NCBI GenBank assembly: GCA_009602725.1
Contig: WELB01000021.1
Span: 741,502 to 805,501 of the forward strand
DNA from: Spirogloea muscicola
Lineage: Eukaryota > Streptophyta > Zygnematophyceae > Spirogloeales > Spirogloeaceae
DNA: 64,000 nt
Direction: 5' to 3'
Shown here: positions 45,720-58,925 of the stretch, one piece after another
Layout of the letters: each line of letters starts with the position of its first letter
How positions within the stretch are numbered: position 1 is the first letter of the stretch
Translations under genes and position numbers: made by a program
The notes under the pieces: generated by a model
What the model saw: the letters and a program-made list of their open reading frames with translations, nothing else
Told to the model about the DNA's origin: nothing
Databases searched by the model: none

Positions 45720-46230
45720 CGGGGAGACGGCGCAAGGGCTTGGGAGAAGCGGGGGCGCTCGGTTTGCAATGGCTCGCTTAGCTGGGCCCTCCGCGACGAG
45801 GGGGAGCGGCCGGGGAGACGTCGCGGCGGTAGGTGGGCAGTGCGGGCTTGTGCTGCGAGACGGGAGCCCCGCGGTGCTTATAGGGCGCGGCGGCGGCGCG
45901 GCGGCGGCGGCCCGCGGCGCGGTCGCCCCGGCCGGCCGGGCTCCGCCACTCCGCCACTGCCACTAGCGCGTATACGTATCTTGGACTCCGCCCTCGTGGG
46001 CGGGGGGGCCCCGGCCGGGCGGGGCCCGCCACCACGGTCAACGCCCCGCTTACCGGCCGCCACGTGGCGCTGGCTCGGGCTCTCCGCTTCCCGCCAACCC
46101 TTGCTGTGCGCAATACCCGGCCCGCTTCCCGGCAGCCTCCGATACGCGACTGGATTGCCAGTTCTTGCTCTGCGCAGACAGCAGCCCATCTTTGAGACGC
46201 GAACGCTTGCGTGGAACAGAAGAAAGACTT
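45720..46230 (-). promoter_or_regulatory. GC-rich upstream region of the WRKY gene
   Basis: A very GC-rich, CpG-rich stretch (45860-46060 especially, with GGCGGCGGCG runs) lies just upstream of the WRKY start. Long frames exist here on both strands but show only Arg/Gly/Pro/Ala bias. I read it as promoter and 5' untranslated sequence, not coding. No TATA box is evident. Confidence 0.4.
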
Positions 46231-46234
46231 TTCC

Positions 46235-46515
46235 AATTTAGGGCGCTGGCTGTGATTAGCCAGCCCAGAAAAAAGAATGAACGAAGTGCGTCAAATCCAG
46301 TCACAGGCTCGCTCTCCCGGCTTCTGCCGGGCCACTTGACAGTCTACTCGCGTATCCTGCGCCACATCTGTAACCCCTTCTAAGCGTGGAAGTCGAGCGC
46401 ACCGTCATCACGAATTGCGACTCCGTTTCCATCTCCGCTGTCCATGAGCCGCCACCAGCAAGGCGCTGTTCTAAAGCTGGGCTGGCTATCCATGGCCACT
46501 GCCCCCTGGAAGAGC
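46235..46515. repeat. LINE type A tails flanking short unknown frame
   Basis: Core on the minus strand at 46240-46290 (GGGCTGGCTAATCACAGCC) and on the plus strand at about 46478-46515 (GGGCTGGCTATCCATGGCCA). The small frame at 46444-46707 (+) starts inside the second tail and is not supported. Confidence 0.5.
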
Positions 46516-46789
46516 TTTTCTGCTCGAGCTAGCAGTGCTGACCACATTGTCCAGATGACATTTAATCGACTCGCATGGTCTGGGTTGGCGGCAAGCGCAC
46601 ATCCTCGATCTGGTGGCACGACCAACATTGCATTGAAGACTCAAGACGCAAGCTACCACCCCTTGCATGTTCAGTGGACCTGCACCAACCAGACCGCTTG
46701 TTCTTGAAGGTAGGGTGTGAATGGATCTGACACAGGAAGCAATCTGTAATTTACACCGAGCCCTATAACTACTCTTATTCAGCAGACTA

Positions 46790-47160
46790 GTTTTTAACTA
46801 TGTGCTGACGTTATTGGACCTTATCGACTGCAGCATTGACTTGAATCTCAGCATGCTGGCCCTGATGATCCTGCCGACAGCGGCAGAGAAAGAAGCAAGT
46901 CGTGTGCTTCGAATGGCCCCCAGTGCGCCCATCATGCATAGTCTAATGCATGAGCAGATGTTCACAGTCAAGGATTCGCTGGTCCAGTCAAGATGATGCA
47001 CGATGACATGAGAATTATGTGTGCTGTCACAGCCAAGGGCGTTCTCTGAGGTACAGCACAGGAGCTGTACGTTTATGGACGGCCCGTTACTGTCAATGCT
47101 CGCATTTACGAGACTGATTCTGAAGATGAAATTTGCATGGTATGATAAAGTGACAAGAGA
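46790..47160. other. No assigned gene
   Basis: A plus-strand piece at about 47000-47140 looks protein-like (ELYVYGRPVTVNARIYETDS) but has no frame continuity and no family match known to me. It may be an old element fragment. Confidence 0.25.
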
Positions 47161-47164
47161 ATCA

Positions 47165-47505
47165 CCAGTCCTCTTGCACTTTCGAAAGCTGCGTGTATTG
47201 AGAAAATGGAAGGCCAAAGTGGCCAAGCACGGCAAGCACATCTGTTGACGTACTTTACCCACTGAAAATTCACCCGCTCACTAATTAAGGGCCAGCCCGA
47301 AGAGGTTGCGAATCGATGCCTGAATATCGGATGGCAAATCCACGCCTTTCTGCCACCAAGTAGAGCTCGCCCAGCTTTCTGGTGCGAAGCATGAGCCTGA
47401 GCACGCTGCAAAAAGGCTGACACACGATGGAGCAAAAACAAAATTATGCAGCTGGCAAGCCCACCTTGGCCGGAAGCACATCTGCGCGTCCTGCATAGCA
47501 TAGAC
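47165..47505 (-). mobile_element. LINE 3' end, tail type B
   Basis: The minus strand encodes VSAFLQRAQAHASHQKAGRA then LLGG, a diverged ending that includes a run related to CHPIFRHRFATS, and a tail with GTGCTTGGCCACTTTGGCC. It is parallel to the copies at 15.4 and 36.4 kb. Confidence 0.6.
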
Positions 47506-47579
47506 TGGCAAAACTCAAGGAGGCTGTGGAAAGGAGGACCTATACAGCCAAAGATATCGACTGCAGCTGAGAACGCCGA

Positions 47580-47860
<281 letters not shown>

Positions 47861-48099
47861 GAAAGCTGAAGGACTTGAGGCATCTGTGATTCTCCAGCGC
47901 TGCATAAAGGCATGTGCGTTCCTCCTAATGCTGCCTCTGCACTGCAGCAATCAACTTCAAAATTGGCTGATTGCTTTTCACCAAGTGCATGTCGTGTGTA
48001 AGTCTTCGCCAAAATTGGAACTATGGGCTTGCGTGGTTGCTGCCTTCTGAATCGTGTTATCAATTCTGGGAAGGCGTGGTGTGAGCTCATGGTTCGGTA

Positions 48100-49190
48100 C
48101 TGCACAGGGGAGTAACATGTATTGAGTGACGGAGGGCCAAAATGACCAGAAACGAAGGCGAGCACATGCACATTGTGCAGGGCAAAGCACAGGCAGAGGG
48201 GCCAGGCGTGACCAGAACGAGCCCTGTGATTGTGTGCAGCAGCAAGCCCGGGTGTTGCAGCCATGATGTCGGTCGCAAAGTATGGGCATGAGGCTTTACC
48301 AGCATCAGCAATGTGCTTGCTTGAAGGCAGCCATCGTCAGCCCCGCCTCCACAGCTTTCGGTACAGCGCTTGGCCCGTGCGCTCTGCTGTGGACGCCGCA
48401 CTTTGCTCAATTGGCCGCTTGCTCGCTGCCTCAACGATGGCAGTGGGCAATGACCTTCCTCCACCCTGCGCATCCGGGTGTGTGGCCGTCTTGGCTTCGT
48501 TTCTCGACCCTGACGGGGCGGCCGTTTTGTCGCCCCAGGTCACTCTCCACGCTCACATCTGTACAACGTTTCCAGGCCTGCACTCCGAGGAGACGGCGAA
48601 GCTGAGATGATAAGTCGAGCCGGCGGCGGCCATGGCCGCGGCAGCGCATCGCGACGAGCTTGAAGAATGCGGCTGCTGAATGAAAGAGCGGCTGTAAAAG
48701 CCAGCCAGGTGCATTGAGCAGAGCGCTGCCTGGACGACATAGGGCCCACGGCCCCACATCGGGCCCACGGCCCCACATCGGGCCCACGGCCAGCTCAGCT
48801 TGTCGGTGGAGCGTTGACCCCTGGGGTGCATGCGCGTGAATGGGCGGAAGGTCCTCGCCCGGCCGCCCGTTGACCTCCACAAGGGAGCTTGTGGGGGGGA
48901 GCGGTTGACTTGACGGGAATTTTATCTTCGAAATTGATTAGTGGAGCGCACATTTTTCCAGCTCCTCGGCGCCTCCTCGGGGAGCTGGAGGCAAGGTGCC
49001 CGCCCTTGTCCTGGAGGCGCTGCCTTGAGCAGCTCGCTGCCTGCGCGTGCAGCACCGCCGCGGCAGCAGCGGCAGAGAGGCGCAGCTCACATTCCCGGCT
49101 CGAGATCACAGACCACAGATCCATATGGCGATGTCATGGGCTACAGAGGCTCTGCAAGTGTGACAACACCAGAGGAATTTCCTAAGCATC
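48100..49190. other. No assigned gene; LINE type B tail and a 19-base minisatellite
   Basis: A minus-strand type B tail lies at about 48112-48185. A 19-base unit (GGGCCCACGGCCCCACATC) is repeated about three times at 48745-48795. Overlapping frames on both strands in the GC-rich part 48.2-49.1 kb have no recognisable domains. Confidence 0.4.
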
Positions 49191-49199
49191 CGACACACT

Positions 49200-51280
49200 G
49201 ACCAGACACTTGTACATTCCGATGCTGAGAACCGCAATGCAATAGTCAAGCGTGGCTCGATGCTCACGCTTCAGTAGATGCTGTGTCGCTTGACGATACA
49301 TCAAGGATGTGAACCACGGCTGGATCACCTTCAAACAATTCACCACAAGAAGAGTACCATACTTTGTGGCTGCTCTCGCTTGTGAAGCTTCAAGCTCCTC
49401 CACTTGCTATAAAATAAGTGCGAACGTTCTTAGAAGCAGCCCGTTCAAATGAATCACCTTCTTGACTTATCTGCAGCAATTCACATTGGCAAAGCACTAG
49501 ATGACAGGGTCACTGTTGTAATGGTACACAGAATGTATGATCTAAAATCAAATACAACATGCAATTATGCAAAGCACTTGCTCCCTACGTAAAGCAGTAA
49601 CCTGCTTGAAGTCCTGCACTGCATCGTGGTATTTGAAGGTGGTCATGTTCATCCAGAAATCACCTCGGCCAGCTTAGATGCCAATCTTGTTGAGAGTTGG
49701 TGATGAGATCTGCATGCCTTTCAAGACTTGTGCATAACAACTCTTCCAGACAAGAATCCTGACCAGAACATCTACGAGGAAGACATGTCAGCCAGCACGC
49801 CTTGCGACATTGAAATCAGTCATGGAAGTTGTGGTGCATGACTGCATCGCTGAAAAAAGGGTAGAAGAGAGAGCCTACTGTTCTGCTTCTTGCCTTAGGC
49901 CCTAGAGAACAGACAGCACCGTCATTACTCTTGGGTCACTTCTGTTGTTGCAAAGAACAAGGTGGAGCCAGTTGTTCGCAAGTCATTTGACTGCAGCTGC
50001 TATGAAAGCTCGAAAGCTGTGAAGCTGTGAAAGCTGTGAAAGCCAATAATCAGCTGTTCATTCCAAAAACTCCAAGGTCTAATAGTACTTCAGGGCATTG
50101 TGGTCCAGATTTGTATGACCTGCAAGGCAATACACAAGGAGTTACAGTAAGTCTGACAAATAGTCGATGTGTTCTCTTTGAGAGAGTGCTTTGCTTATTG
50201 CATAGCAGCACGCGGAACAGTCATACATCAACCCTCCAAAATCCAGCATATAACCGTCAATCTCAAGCTATTTACTGACAATCGGTAGATGATACTTACA
50301 AGATGAACTTGACATTGCATAGAGCCACAACCACCTGGCAACCAGCTTCTTGAAACACTTTGTTAGGTGGTCGGACGTCCTAGGCTGCTATCTCTGCACC
50401 TTTCACCGAGCAGCCTTTCCTTCAGTCGGTCCGGCACCGCAAGCTGTTATCTGTGTGCAACACGTGCAGTGAGTTACAGTGCAGTGAGGGTCTAGGTGCT
50501 GCTGTAGCCGGATTGGAGAACCAGGGCCAGCACATGCTAATTGGCTATGCACAAGAACATCGTCAAGTCCAGGTATTGTTGCACACTCATAATTGCACAC
50601 TATTTATGCAGATTGCTCCCCGCTTTCGATCCCGCAACTGCTCTGACCTCGCTACACTTTTAAAAGCAAATGCAGCGGACCTGGCCAACCTCCCCTCAGC
50701 TGAAGGGGCTCCCCTTGAGACCTGTGATGACAGAGGTGCGAGCTGTCTGCTCTGCTTACAGTAGCTGAAAGAATCTGATTGTGAGCACATCAGGGCATAT
50801 GTAAGGGCTGCAGGACTGGATGGCGTAGCATGTGCTGGAGGTAAGCATTCGTTGTGAGACTCGTTAAGTAAGAAGTGCTGCGGCACAACTGCTTAGTACT
50901 GGCAGATTCTTGAGCAAGCTGGGCAAGCTGCAGCATGTGCTGAGCAGGATAAATGTGGGTCGCCGCTGGCAGTCGCCAGCACTGCGTGGCTGTCAACAGA
51001 CAGGTAGTCGGAAATTGCAGACCTCTTCCTAGGACAAGGCTGGATGCCCTCATACAAAGGGTGAAGGCACTGGCAAGCCTGCTGGCGGTGCTTGCGGATC
51101 TGGCTACCACCGCAATCAGCACATGTGTGGTTGCTTCTGCAGGCGGGCCAGTACTGGGCGACTGAATCAGGTATTGGTGATGTACCTGCAGTATAGGTGA
51201 GGCGAGGCTAGCCTCTTCCTTCTCACCACCCGCAAGCAGGAGAGATTCCTAGGCACATGCGAGCCTTAAGAGGGAAGGTG
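49200..51280. other. Exon-like scraps, no complete gene
   Basis: On the minus strand 49215-49410 is an open, helix-rich segment between TATAG|CAAGTG and a donor-like CTG|GTCAGT (VEELEASQARAATKYGTLLV ...). On the plus strand 49890-49995 (ENRQHRHYSWVTSVVAKNKV) and 50610-50765 (RFRSRNCSDLATLLKANAAD) are open after acceptor-like AG. None could be joined into a gene and no family is recognised. A GTGAAAGCT repeat is at about 50015-50042. Confidence 0.3.
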
Positions 51281-51289
51281 CTCCTTTTG

Positions 51290-52740
51290 CAGAGGGCGGT
51301 GGCTGAGGAGAGCCAGCCTGAATGGATGGACATGTGTCTGCAAGGAGACTATAACAAGTGACACAATTTCTGCAAAGCGAGTAGCTGTTGCAGAAGCCAC
51401 TTAGATCGATGAGTCACGACTGCAAGTCAGATTGCATCGCAGTCGGAAGAGAGTCGCCACGCGAGTCTCAGAGGTGGCGCAGTCAAGAAGCGAAGCTGCC
51501 ATAGAGATGCACGCAGAAGGCTAGCTTGTGCTACTCAACAAGAAGGGAGCTCTTCCTGAGAGGGCGAGTGCTGTGAAAAGCAAGCCCGAAAAGATCTGAC
51601 AGAAGGGCTGCGTGTAGATATGAGGAGCGTGAATGCTGGCAGAAGCGCCGTGCAGGTCAGAGTAGATGTGTGCATGGTGGATGCATGGTGGTGATTGGCA
51701 TAAATCCTTAAGCATCGAACAATTGCCTCGGAGACTTTCTTGCAGCCATTTGCGTTCCCGCCTCGAGGCCACTTCGCATCTAAACAGGGAACTCACATTG
51801 TTGTGAGACTGAAGCGGCTGGCGGCCGCGCATGTGAGTGCCATCCATGTGCCTCCAAAACGTTTCTTCACTTCTCAGCCTCCTCTCACAAGTCCAGTTTC
51901 TTGCGCACTCCACTCCATGCTGGTCACCGGACTTGGTGGGACGCATCTGCATCCTGACTGACCAAATGGTGGTCAGGACTCTTGTTGGTACACGCCGCAT
52001 GACTACCCCGAGCGAGCTCAAACTGCTCAGCGACAGCGCGGGAGGCTCAGCCAGCAACTTTGGTGGCGGCGACGACCGCTCGGCAAGCGGCAGGGGTGGT
52101 GCAGGCGCAGCAGGAGCCGGGAGTGACCCGCCTGGCCGGCCGGGTCTGGCCACGGCTCTCGCCATGGCGGAGCCCGCCCGCTCTTGGAAAAACCTCCTCA
52201 AAGTAAGGCAATGGCAGACCAGCCCAAGTAACTTGGACAATTGCCGGCCTTGTTGTCGTGTCGGGACGACCGTGCGACGACCGCAGGGGGACGACCCGGC
52301 ATGACGACCTCCAGAAAATGGCGTCTCTCTCGGCCCTTCTCTGGAACTGCCCCCTTTGAGAGAGCCGCTTCCTTCTTTTCTGGAACTTTGTCAATCCCAT
52401 TCTGGGCTGGCCTTTCACATTCCGTCTCCATGAGTTACTAAGCTCCCAATTGCTGTAGTCTCTTGCTTAGCCGTGTGGTTCTGGCGCCGGCCCTTGGGAC
52501 CGTGTGCATCCTTTCTGGCTTTCCTGGCTTTCCAGGCTTTCCAGGCTTTCCACGGCCTCTGCCCCCTTTCGAGGAGCTCACCTCTTTTCCCTTCCTTTTT
52601 CGGGCTGGCCCCTTACAGCCCTCGCCCCCTTTGGATGAGCTTAAGTTCATTCACAACCATTGCCCCGTCTAGACCTTGTCCGACTTTCTTAGGCTTGGCC
52701 TTTCACTGCCACTGCCGTACATTGGAGGAGCTGCTTCTTT
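51290..52740. repeat. Cluster of LINE type A tails and a 10-base repeat
   Basis: Tail cores: about 51290-51325 (-), 51550-51605 (-), 52195-52240 (-), 52385-52430 (+), 52600-52640 (+; TTCGGGCTGGCCCCTTACAG) and 52675-52735 (+). A repeat of (C/G)GCTTTCCAG units is at 52515-52553. Frames at 51521-52240 (-) and 51837-52304 (+) overlap and are not supported by motifs. Confidence 0.5.
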
Positions 52741-52939
52741 CTCTCTTCTCTGTTTCTTCTTTCTTTCTTCTATCGTCGCTCTTTCACTGGGGCAGAGTCG
52801 GCCAGCTTCACAGGACGGAAGTGCCTGCGAGGAAGCTGCGACGAGAGAGGACAAAAATCCTCAGCCAAGCGAGTGGCCTCTACAGAGTCACAGGGTGCCG
52901 AACCATGCCAGTACAAGGCAAGCGTAGTCACAAACACCG

Positions 52940-53990
52940 TTGGGGTCCATCGCGATTGCTGATGACCTGCTGGACGCTCAAATGGCGTCGCCTGCTCCCT
53001 TGGGCGGCGCTGCACCCTGGCAGCGGGAGTGGATGATTGTTGGCCCGTCCCCGCACTGCTCTGGCTGCCGCCTGGTGGAGGCCCACACACGTGCCCGGGC
53101 CACTTTGTCCTCTGGCTCGTGTAAGGGAGCTCAGGCCCTGCGTGCAATGCTTTCTTTTGCGATGCTATGCGCCGCCGTCCTGGCTTACCATCCCTGTGCT
53201 TGGCAGGGGTGACTCAGAGTGAACGCGGGCTTGTTGAGCATGATGCATTGCTTATGGGTGACCACACGCTCAAGTGTGCCAAAGGCAGTGAGCGCATGGG
53301 TTCCTACAACCTCCTAGGTGACGCGATGTATGGCATCGTCAAGGAGGCGGGATATCAAGTGGCGTCATAGAGCACCGGGGTGAGGCCCGTCCATATCCGC
53401 CACGCTGTCCGTCTGACGAGACGTGTCAATCTGGTTGGCGTTCTCCTGGGAGATGGCAAGCGGCTCCTCATGGACGTCGTCCTCACCAACAGCTACCGGC
53501 GGAAGAAGAAAGAGAAGAAGTGGCTCTCCTATTGAGGATAGGGGCTGGAAAAGCCAGCCCAAAAAAGAAGGAACAAAGAAGGGCCCATAATTTCTGAGAC
53601 CGGCTATGCTGTGAAGGTGGCCGAACAGAAGAAGTTGCATTAGTACAAGGACCACCCGGCTGGTGATACCTTTTACCCCCTGGCCTGGCCATGGACATCC
53701 ACGATTGTTACAGTGGTCGGTGGTCCTCTTTACTTTCGCTGCTGGCCTCTCAAGCTGACCAGCGGCGCCGGGAACACGGTGCAGCATTTCCTGGAGGTTC
53801 GGTGCCTTTGGGTCTTGTGTCCTGCTACCGCATGCGTTTATCTATGTCCCTCCAGCGGTCCCAAGCGCTTGCTTTGCACCGCCGCGCCGGTCGCGCCCTT
53901 GCAGCAGCCTCTGGCTTCCGCAGCGGGGTTGCTCTTCCTCCCCTCACCTCATCTGACTTCTTACTGCTGACACGGGGGTACTAAGAGCGC
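52940..53990 (+). mobile_element. LINE ORF2 C-terminal region with a nested LINE tail
   Basis: Plus-strand blocks match the minus-strand copy at 9.5-10.3 kb: CSGCR and RATLSSGSCKGAQALRAMLS (region before the endonuclease), TLKCAKGSERMGSYNLLGDA with KEAGYQV, the LVGVLLGDGKRLLMDVVLTN block (endonuclease-like DVV), AEQKKLH and YKDHPAGD. The C-terminal region ends SDFLLLTRGY before the stop at 53981. A reversed type A tail (about 53515-53590) splits the copy between DVVLTN and the AEQKK block, so a second insertion landed inside it. Blocks lie in different frames and several stops are present, so it is dead. Confidence 0.65.
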
Positions 53991-54049
53991 CCTGTCTGCC
54001 TAGCCTGTGGCTCCGTCATGAAAACCTGTATGCATCTGGCTGGCCTTCT

Positions 54050-57000
54050 TCAGCCGCTCTTCTAATGAAGTGCAAGTTGCTGCCTAGGAGCTTGGTTGCA
54101 CACTTCGTCGGGTCTGTTATTGATCTTCATTCTTTCCCTCCTGCTCCCTCAGAAGACACCAGCTCCAAACCTGCTTCCTGCCGACATAGTTGGGGAGCTC
54201 ATCTTCAGCATCAATAGCTGCTGTTAAGCTGTCAGAGTAGACTTATGCCTCAACCTCCCCCTTGAAGCCCGCTGCCCAGGCGTGGCATGGTGATCGACGT
54301 GATTTAGATGTGGCATGGCTCACAACTCCCGCTACTGAGTGAGAAGTAAGTGTCTAGTTCTCGATTGAAGGTGTCTACTCCGGAAGAGAGCTGTTCTTGC
54401 GTACTTGGACTCCACCCCACCAGTGCTAGTCGCAACAAATCACGCAATGTTCAATGTATGAGACAGCGAGCACTCCTTTCTCCGGGCTGCGTGGCTGTTG
54501 GTCAGTACACTGGCTGCGTGCATACACCAGCCGGCTTGACTGTGGCGGCGTCATTCAAAAACCATGCTGCTCAATGGTGGCTCCTGCAGCCAAATGTTCC
54601 ACCCATCTGCCACTTTGGCCGCCCAATCCACTGGTTCCTTGTACAGCACCTGCTTGCTCAAGACTGGGTCGCAGGAATTACCAGAGTCTCAAATGCTTCA
54701 CATTTTTTTACCAAGGCTACGTAGGAAAGTCTTAGGAGAGGGGTCACTTGGCTTATACTAGGCAGAGCCTTAACCAGATGTGTCTTCTGAATGCTGAAAA
54801 TTTTGAATGTTATACACTTGCATGCCCTGTGATTCTCCAGTCATGTTTACACCTATGCTGCATAGTTGGTCGAGGTATATAGGCTTCAGCGCTTGACCAC
54901 TTGGTGAATACCCTGTCAGAAATGCTCGACCACATATTGATAGCTTGCTCAACGTTTTGCCAGGCTGACGTCTTCTGTGCGCTATACGGCCTCATAGCCA
55001 CGCCCTGCAGCCACGGGGACAGGGCGTGCATAGATATCAGTAGGCAGCATGTAACTCGGCACCTCCTCAGCAGGTGTACACTAACCAGGTACACAGGAGT
55101 GCCGACATTTAGAGAAGCATCACGTCAAGAAGCATAAGCTAGGCTCCCTTGCAAAAGAGGGACAAGGTGGCGCTTGCAAGCGTGTCATGGCTGTTGTAGA
55201 TACCATGGCTGTTGTAGATAGCATGGCAGATTCTCACCATGATTATGATCGTGCACATACTCATAGCCAACAGATGACTTACGTAACATTCAACGGGCTG
55301 TGAGCGCCAAACAGTGCTGTACTCACTTACACGGTGTCCAAATAGTTGTGAGCACGTTCCCGACCTTACCCAGATGGCCGTTAGCCTCGTGCAGGGTGGT
55401 CCATGCCGCCCTGGCACTGGTGCAGTCGTCCGTCCAGTCTGTTTCGTCCAGGCTCGTCCGGATGGACTCGCATGCCCCCGAGCATGCTCGGCCTCGGCTC
55501 AACGGCATGGCGCCTGTCGAGACACCTGTGGATCCCTCGTGAGGCATGTACTTCAGCTCCTAGCTGTATATAAGGGTGTATAAGGGGCCGAACGCTACAA
55601 CTCATCTGTGCATGCTTGTCAATCCTCTTACTAAGCAAGGAGACCATGGGCCCCGTGCAGCTTGCTCGTTCTCACGGCAGCTCATGTCAATAAGGCTGCC
55701 GGTATGATTGTCTACAGATATTGCAGGACATGTACACTTAAGGCGTACGTGCGGAGCAAGTGTTGTGTCTTCATCATTAGCAAGCGTTATCTTAGCAAGC
55801 GTGATCTAGGACATTAGCGTAAGGCTCAATGTGATCCTCGCTTCGGTCAAGTGTTGAAAGACTGGCAGAAAAAGGTTGATGGCAGTAGAGTAGCACAGGC
55901 AGGTAGGGACAAGCATGATCAAGAATAAGTTCCTCCACCTTATCATGGCACTCAGAGATGATTAGCTTGAAAATGCGTTCAATGAGTTGAAGTTGAAGTA
56001 TCTGCTGGAGAACGACTTTACTTTATGCATTATATTCACAATAACCTCAACTCTCTCCACTGATGCAGCAAGAGATGCTGCCACAAGAACTCAACTGATG
56101 AGTGGAAGTAAGAGATGCACAAAGCAAGAAGCATTCTCCTCATTGACATGCCCAATAACAGTCCTCCATTTGCATTTTGACTTCCTTGCAGGCTGTGTCA
56201 AGATCCAAGATCTCCTGCTTGCATCAATATTGCTCGCTTGCTGTCAAGACCATCAATTGCCACGCCCTCCTATATATTGTAAGAGAGTATTAGAAGCCAG
56301 ACATGCTGTCCTACAGATTGGCCGCACCTATGATACTTGCAAGAAATGAGGAGACATTTGCACCTAAATGACACCATTTTGTTTTACTGAGAGATCTTGC
56401 TGTTGCAATACTGCAATTTGCTCAGCTATACTATGCTCACTGGTAGTCAGCATTACTATCCCGGATCCAGCAATTCTGGATTCTGAATCTGGAGTATGAG
56501 ACGTCTAACTTCTCGCGGCCTTTGATTGTAGCAATCTCCAACAAAGGCTGAGGCAACATCAGTTTCTTGACTCATATGTTTCCAGCAAGAGGAGCATATC
56601 TGTAAACTGTCTTACCCAGTGCCTGTTACTTCTTTCCGAAGTGCTCCTCACTCACGGCTGCAGCTCAGAGAGTGCTCCCACTTACAGCTGCATTCCATGG
56701 CCCCTTCGAAATTGCCTGCTTCACTTCTCTTTTATGTGATGAAGTGGAGTTGGCAGCAAAGCATCACATATAAGGTAACATCACCAAACCCATGACTGTC
56801 CTTGACCAACTTGAGAGAAGGTCTTCCAGTACCTTCTGAGGTCCTTCAATGTATATTATCAAAGGGGTAAGCTATCAAGCAAGGTAGGTAGGATAGGTAC
56901 ACTTGTAACTTTGAAAGCACTAAGTAGTCAGGGACACAGCGCGGACCACTGCAATGCTTAGCCCGGCTGCCTTCTCTGACAGGAGCACAATTCAATGTCC

Positions 57001-57380
57001 AAGCATACCAATGATTTCACAGCCAACCGCAGTATTACTAGCCTTGCTGTGATTGCAACTGAGTAAGCTTACACAGTGTCATACTTTGAGGTGACCTAGG
57101 GCAAGACGGCAACTTGACGTCTGTAATGCTTTGTGACTTTTGCATGGAAAATGAGAAATCTGCGATTGAGACAGCTAATTTCCGGGCTTGCATAGAAGCA
57201 AGTGCAATCAAAAGAGTGGTCAAAAGGTGGGTCATGTATGTATGGGGACCATTGTATAAAAGCTGATGCGGGCAAATGTGCCTGTCATGCATATCTAGAA
57301 AATATACATCAATCCCCTTGCGCAAGCTAACTTCTCTGCACATACAACTAGGCTTCAGCGCCATCAGTGAGGCCAAGGCG
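54050..57380. other. Long stretch with no assigned gene
   Basis: Open frames exist at 54350-54724 (+), 54901-55137 (+), 55314-55583 (+), 55987-56349 (+) and 57038-57415 (-), none with a recognisable family. A 21-base unit (CATGGCTGTTGTAGATA plus 4) is repeated at 55187-55230. No LINE tails are evident from 54.1 to 57.4 kb, which makes it the longest tail-free part of the window. Confidence 0.35.
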
Positions 57381-57386
57381 TCTTTG

Positions 57387-58394
57387 TCACTTGAGGCGGT
57401 TGAACAGAGCAGCAAGTGCTATTGAGATGCTGAGGAGGCCCACAACTATTGCTCCAGAATAGGGCACGTGCCTGCTGAAGGTGTATCAGAGGATTAGATG
57501 TGGTTGGTTGAACTTACTGGTGTCAGTGGCCCTTTGAGGAAGACCTAGACATCTGGGAGAGAGCTCACACAGCCATTGGCAGCGCGATGGGCAAAGCACA
57601 CATAGAGTCTATTGGAAATGAACTGGTTTGCTAAAGATCTAAAATCCGTTTGAGACCCACCGTATGAAATGAGGTCCAAACTGTGCATTACAGCTTGGAC
57701 ATATATGCAAATAAGTACAGCATTAGAAGCAAGCCTGCAACTCACCAAGACGGGGCTTGCACTTGATGGAGCAAGGGCTCAGGCAAGAGATACTGATTAT
57801 AACCTTTTGCCTCAACGTCGAGAATTCGAAGGGCTAAAAAGAGTTGAACGGCGTAGTCATTCCGTGCTGCTTTTAGAGTTTGCAACGTGCCCCATGACAA
57901 GGCAAGAGTCTGCTCGTAACCCCAGCACAACATCAGCGCAACGAAGTTACCTACTGTAAGTCCATTGCCAACAACGTTGACAAGTTTCTGCTCGGTGTAT
58001 CTAGGTTGAGAAGCTAGACCGTTAACAAATGAGCAATAAGAAAGGTTGACATAGGTAGTACGTTGTTAATCCCAGCCGTGGCAGCACAGAATGACTTGGC
58101 ATATTTACAAAGAGGAACTGACACGTACCTTGCGGCAAGAGTAGTATGCATCATAAGTAGCTGCCACAAAATTCTCAAGCACAATCTTGATTCCACTTGA
58201 AAGAACTCGACTGGTCTTACAAAACTCCACTATATTTTGCAGAACAGTAAAAATAGCCTCCGATACGAGCTCTCGAAATGCTTCTTGCGAATCTTGGCGA
58301 CTGCCAGGCCAGCTTTTCAGGACCTTCTCCCCAGACTCTTTGATGGTGGTGTACAGCTTCATGCACAAGCAGATGATCAAATTGGTGAAGTGTG
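57387..58394 (-). CDS. Putative multi-exon gene of unknown function with C-terminal membrane anchor
   Basis: Minus-strand exon-like pieces: 58394-58129 (ends FVAATYDAYYSCRK, donor CGCAAG|GTACGT); 57953-57746 (acceptor ACTTACAG, strong donor CTTG|GTGAGT; contains LKAARNDYAVQLFLALRILD); and 57474-57387 (acceptor CCTTCAG, ends at a stop). The last encodes PYSGAIVVGLLSISIALAAL then FNRLK, a typical single C-terminal transmembrane helix with a positive tail. The first piece is helical and ends with the same Cys..Lys|GT pattern as the orphan exons at 2.8 and 12.9 kb. The first two pieces do not join in phase, so at least one exon is missing from this model (57960-58110 is a candidate place). The product is not recognised. 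Confidence 0.4.
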
Positions 58395-58854
58395 CTGTCT
58401 AAAAGCCAGTAACACGAGATCACAGAAGTAGAGTCTGTCAACATGGACACCATAGGCGCTGTGTCCATGACCTCGTGCAACCAGCAACAAAGATGCGCAG
58501 ACGTGAAGGCTGTGGCAAATCGTTGGAACGCGACTGCCACCCCTTCCAGATGCAGTACAGATATGGAAGCGTGTTGCTTACATGGGATCATCTGTCCAAG
58601 ATTTGCATCCTAGAGGTCTCACTTACTGTAGCCGGCCTATCAGAAGTGCTGTCGGGAGAGCGTTGAGCGTCAGCCACACTGCTTGTCATGGACACGGGTG
58701 GCTGCCCTGAGTCCACAGGCCTTGTGTGATGGTCTCCCGCGTGGACCGCCGGCTGGTAGCTGCAGAGCCGCCAGAAGCCCGATATGGCGCCGCCAGCGAG
58801 CCGGGCGCGGCGATGAGCAGAGGGCAAAGCACAGCGGCGCAGGAGATGGGGGTG

Positions 58855-58925
58855 GGGTTTGTATTGAGTGACGGAGGGCGTGAGCAGGCAAGTACAAAGG
58901 CAAGCACATGACAGATGTACATGGA
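58855..58925 (-). repeat. LINE tail type B fragment
   Basis: The minus strand has GCTTGCCTTTGTACTTGCCT and then CGCCCTCCGTCACTCAATAC, the B core with a changed spacer. No coding remnant is attached. Confidence 0.5.

Noticed and set aside
45495-46241. A 248-codon plus-strand frame opposite WRKY exon 1 and its promoter
   Set aside because: Low-complexity Gly/Arg/Ala composition; it overlaps a firmly supported exon on the other strand.
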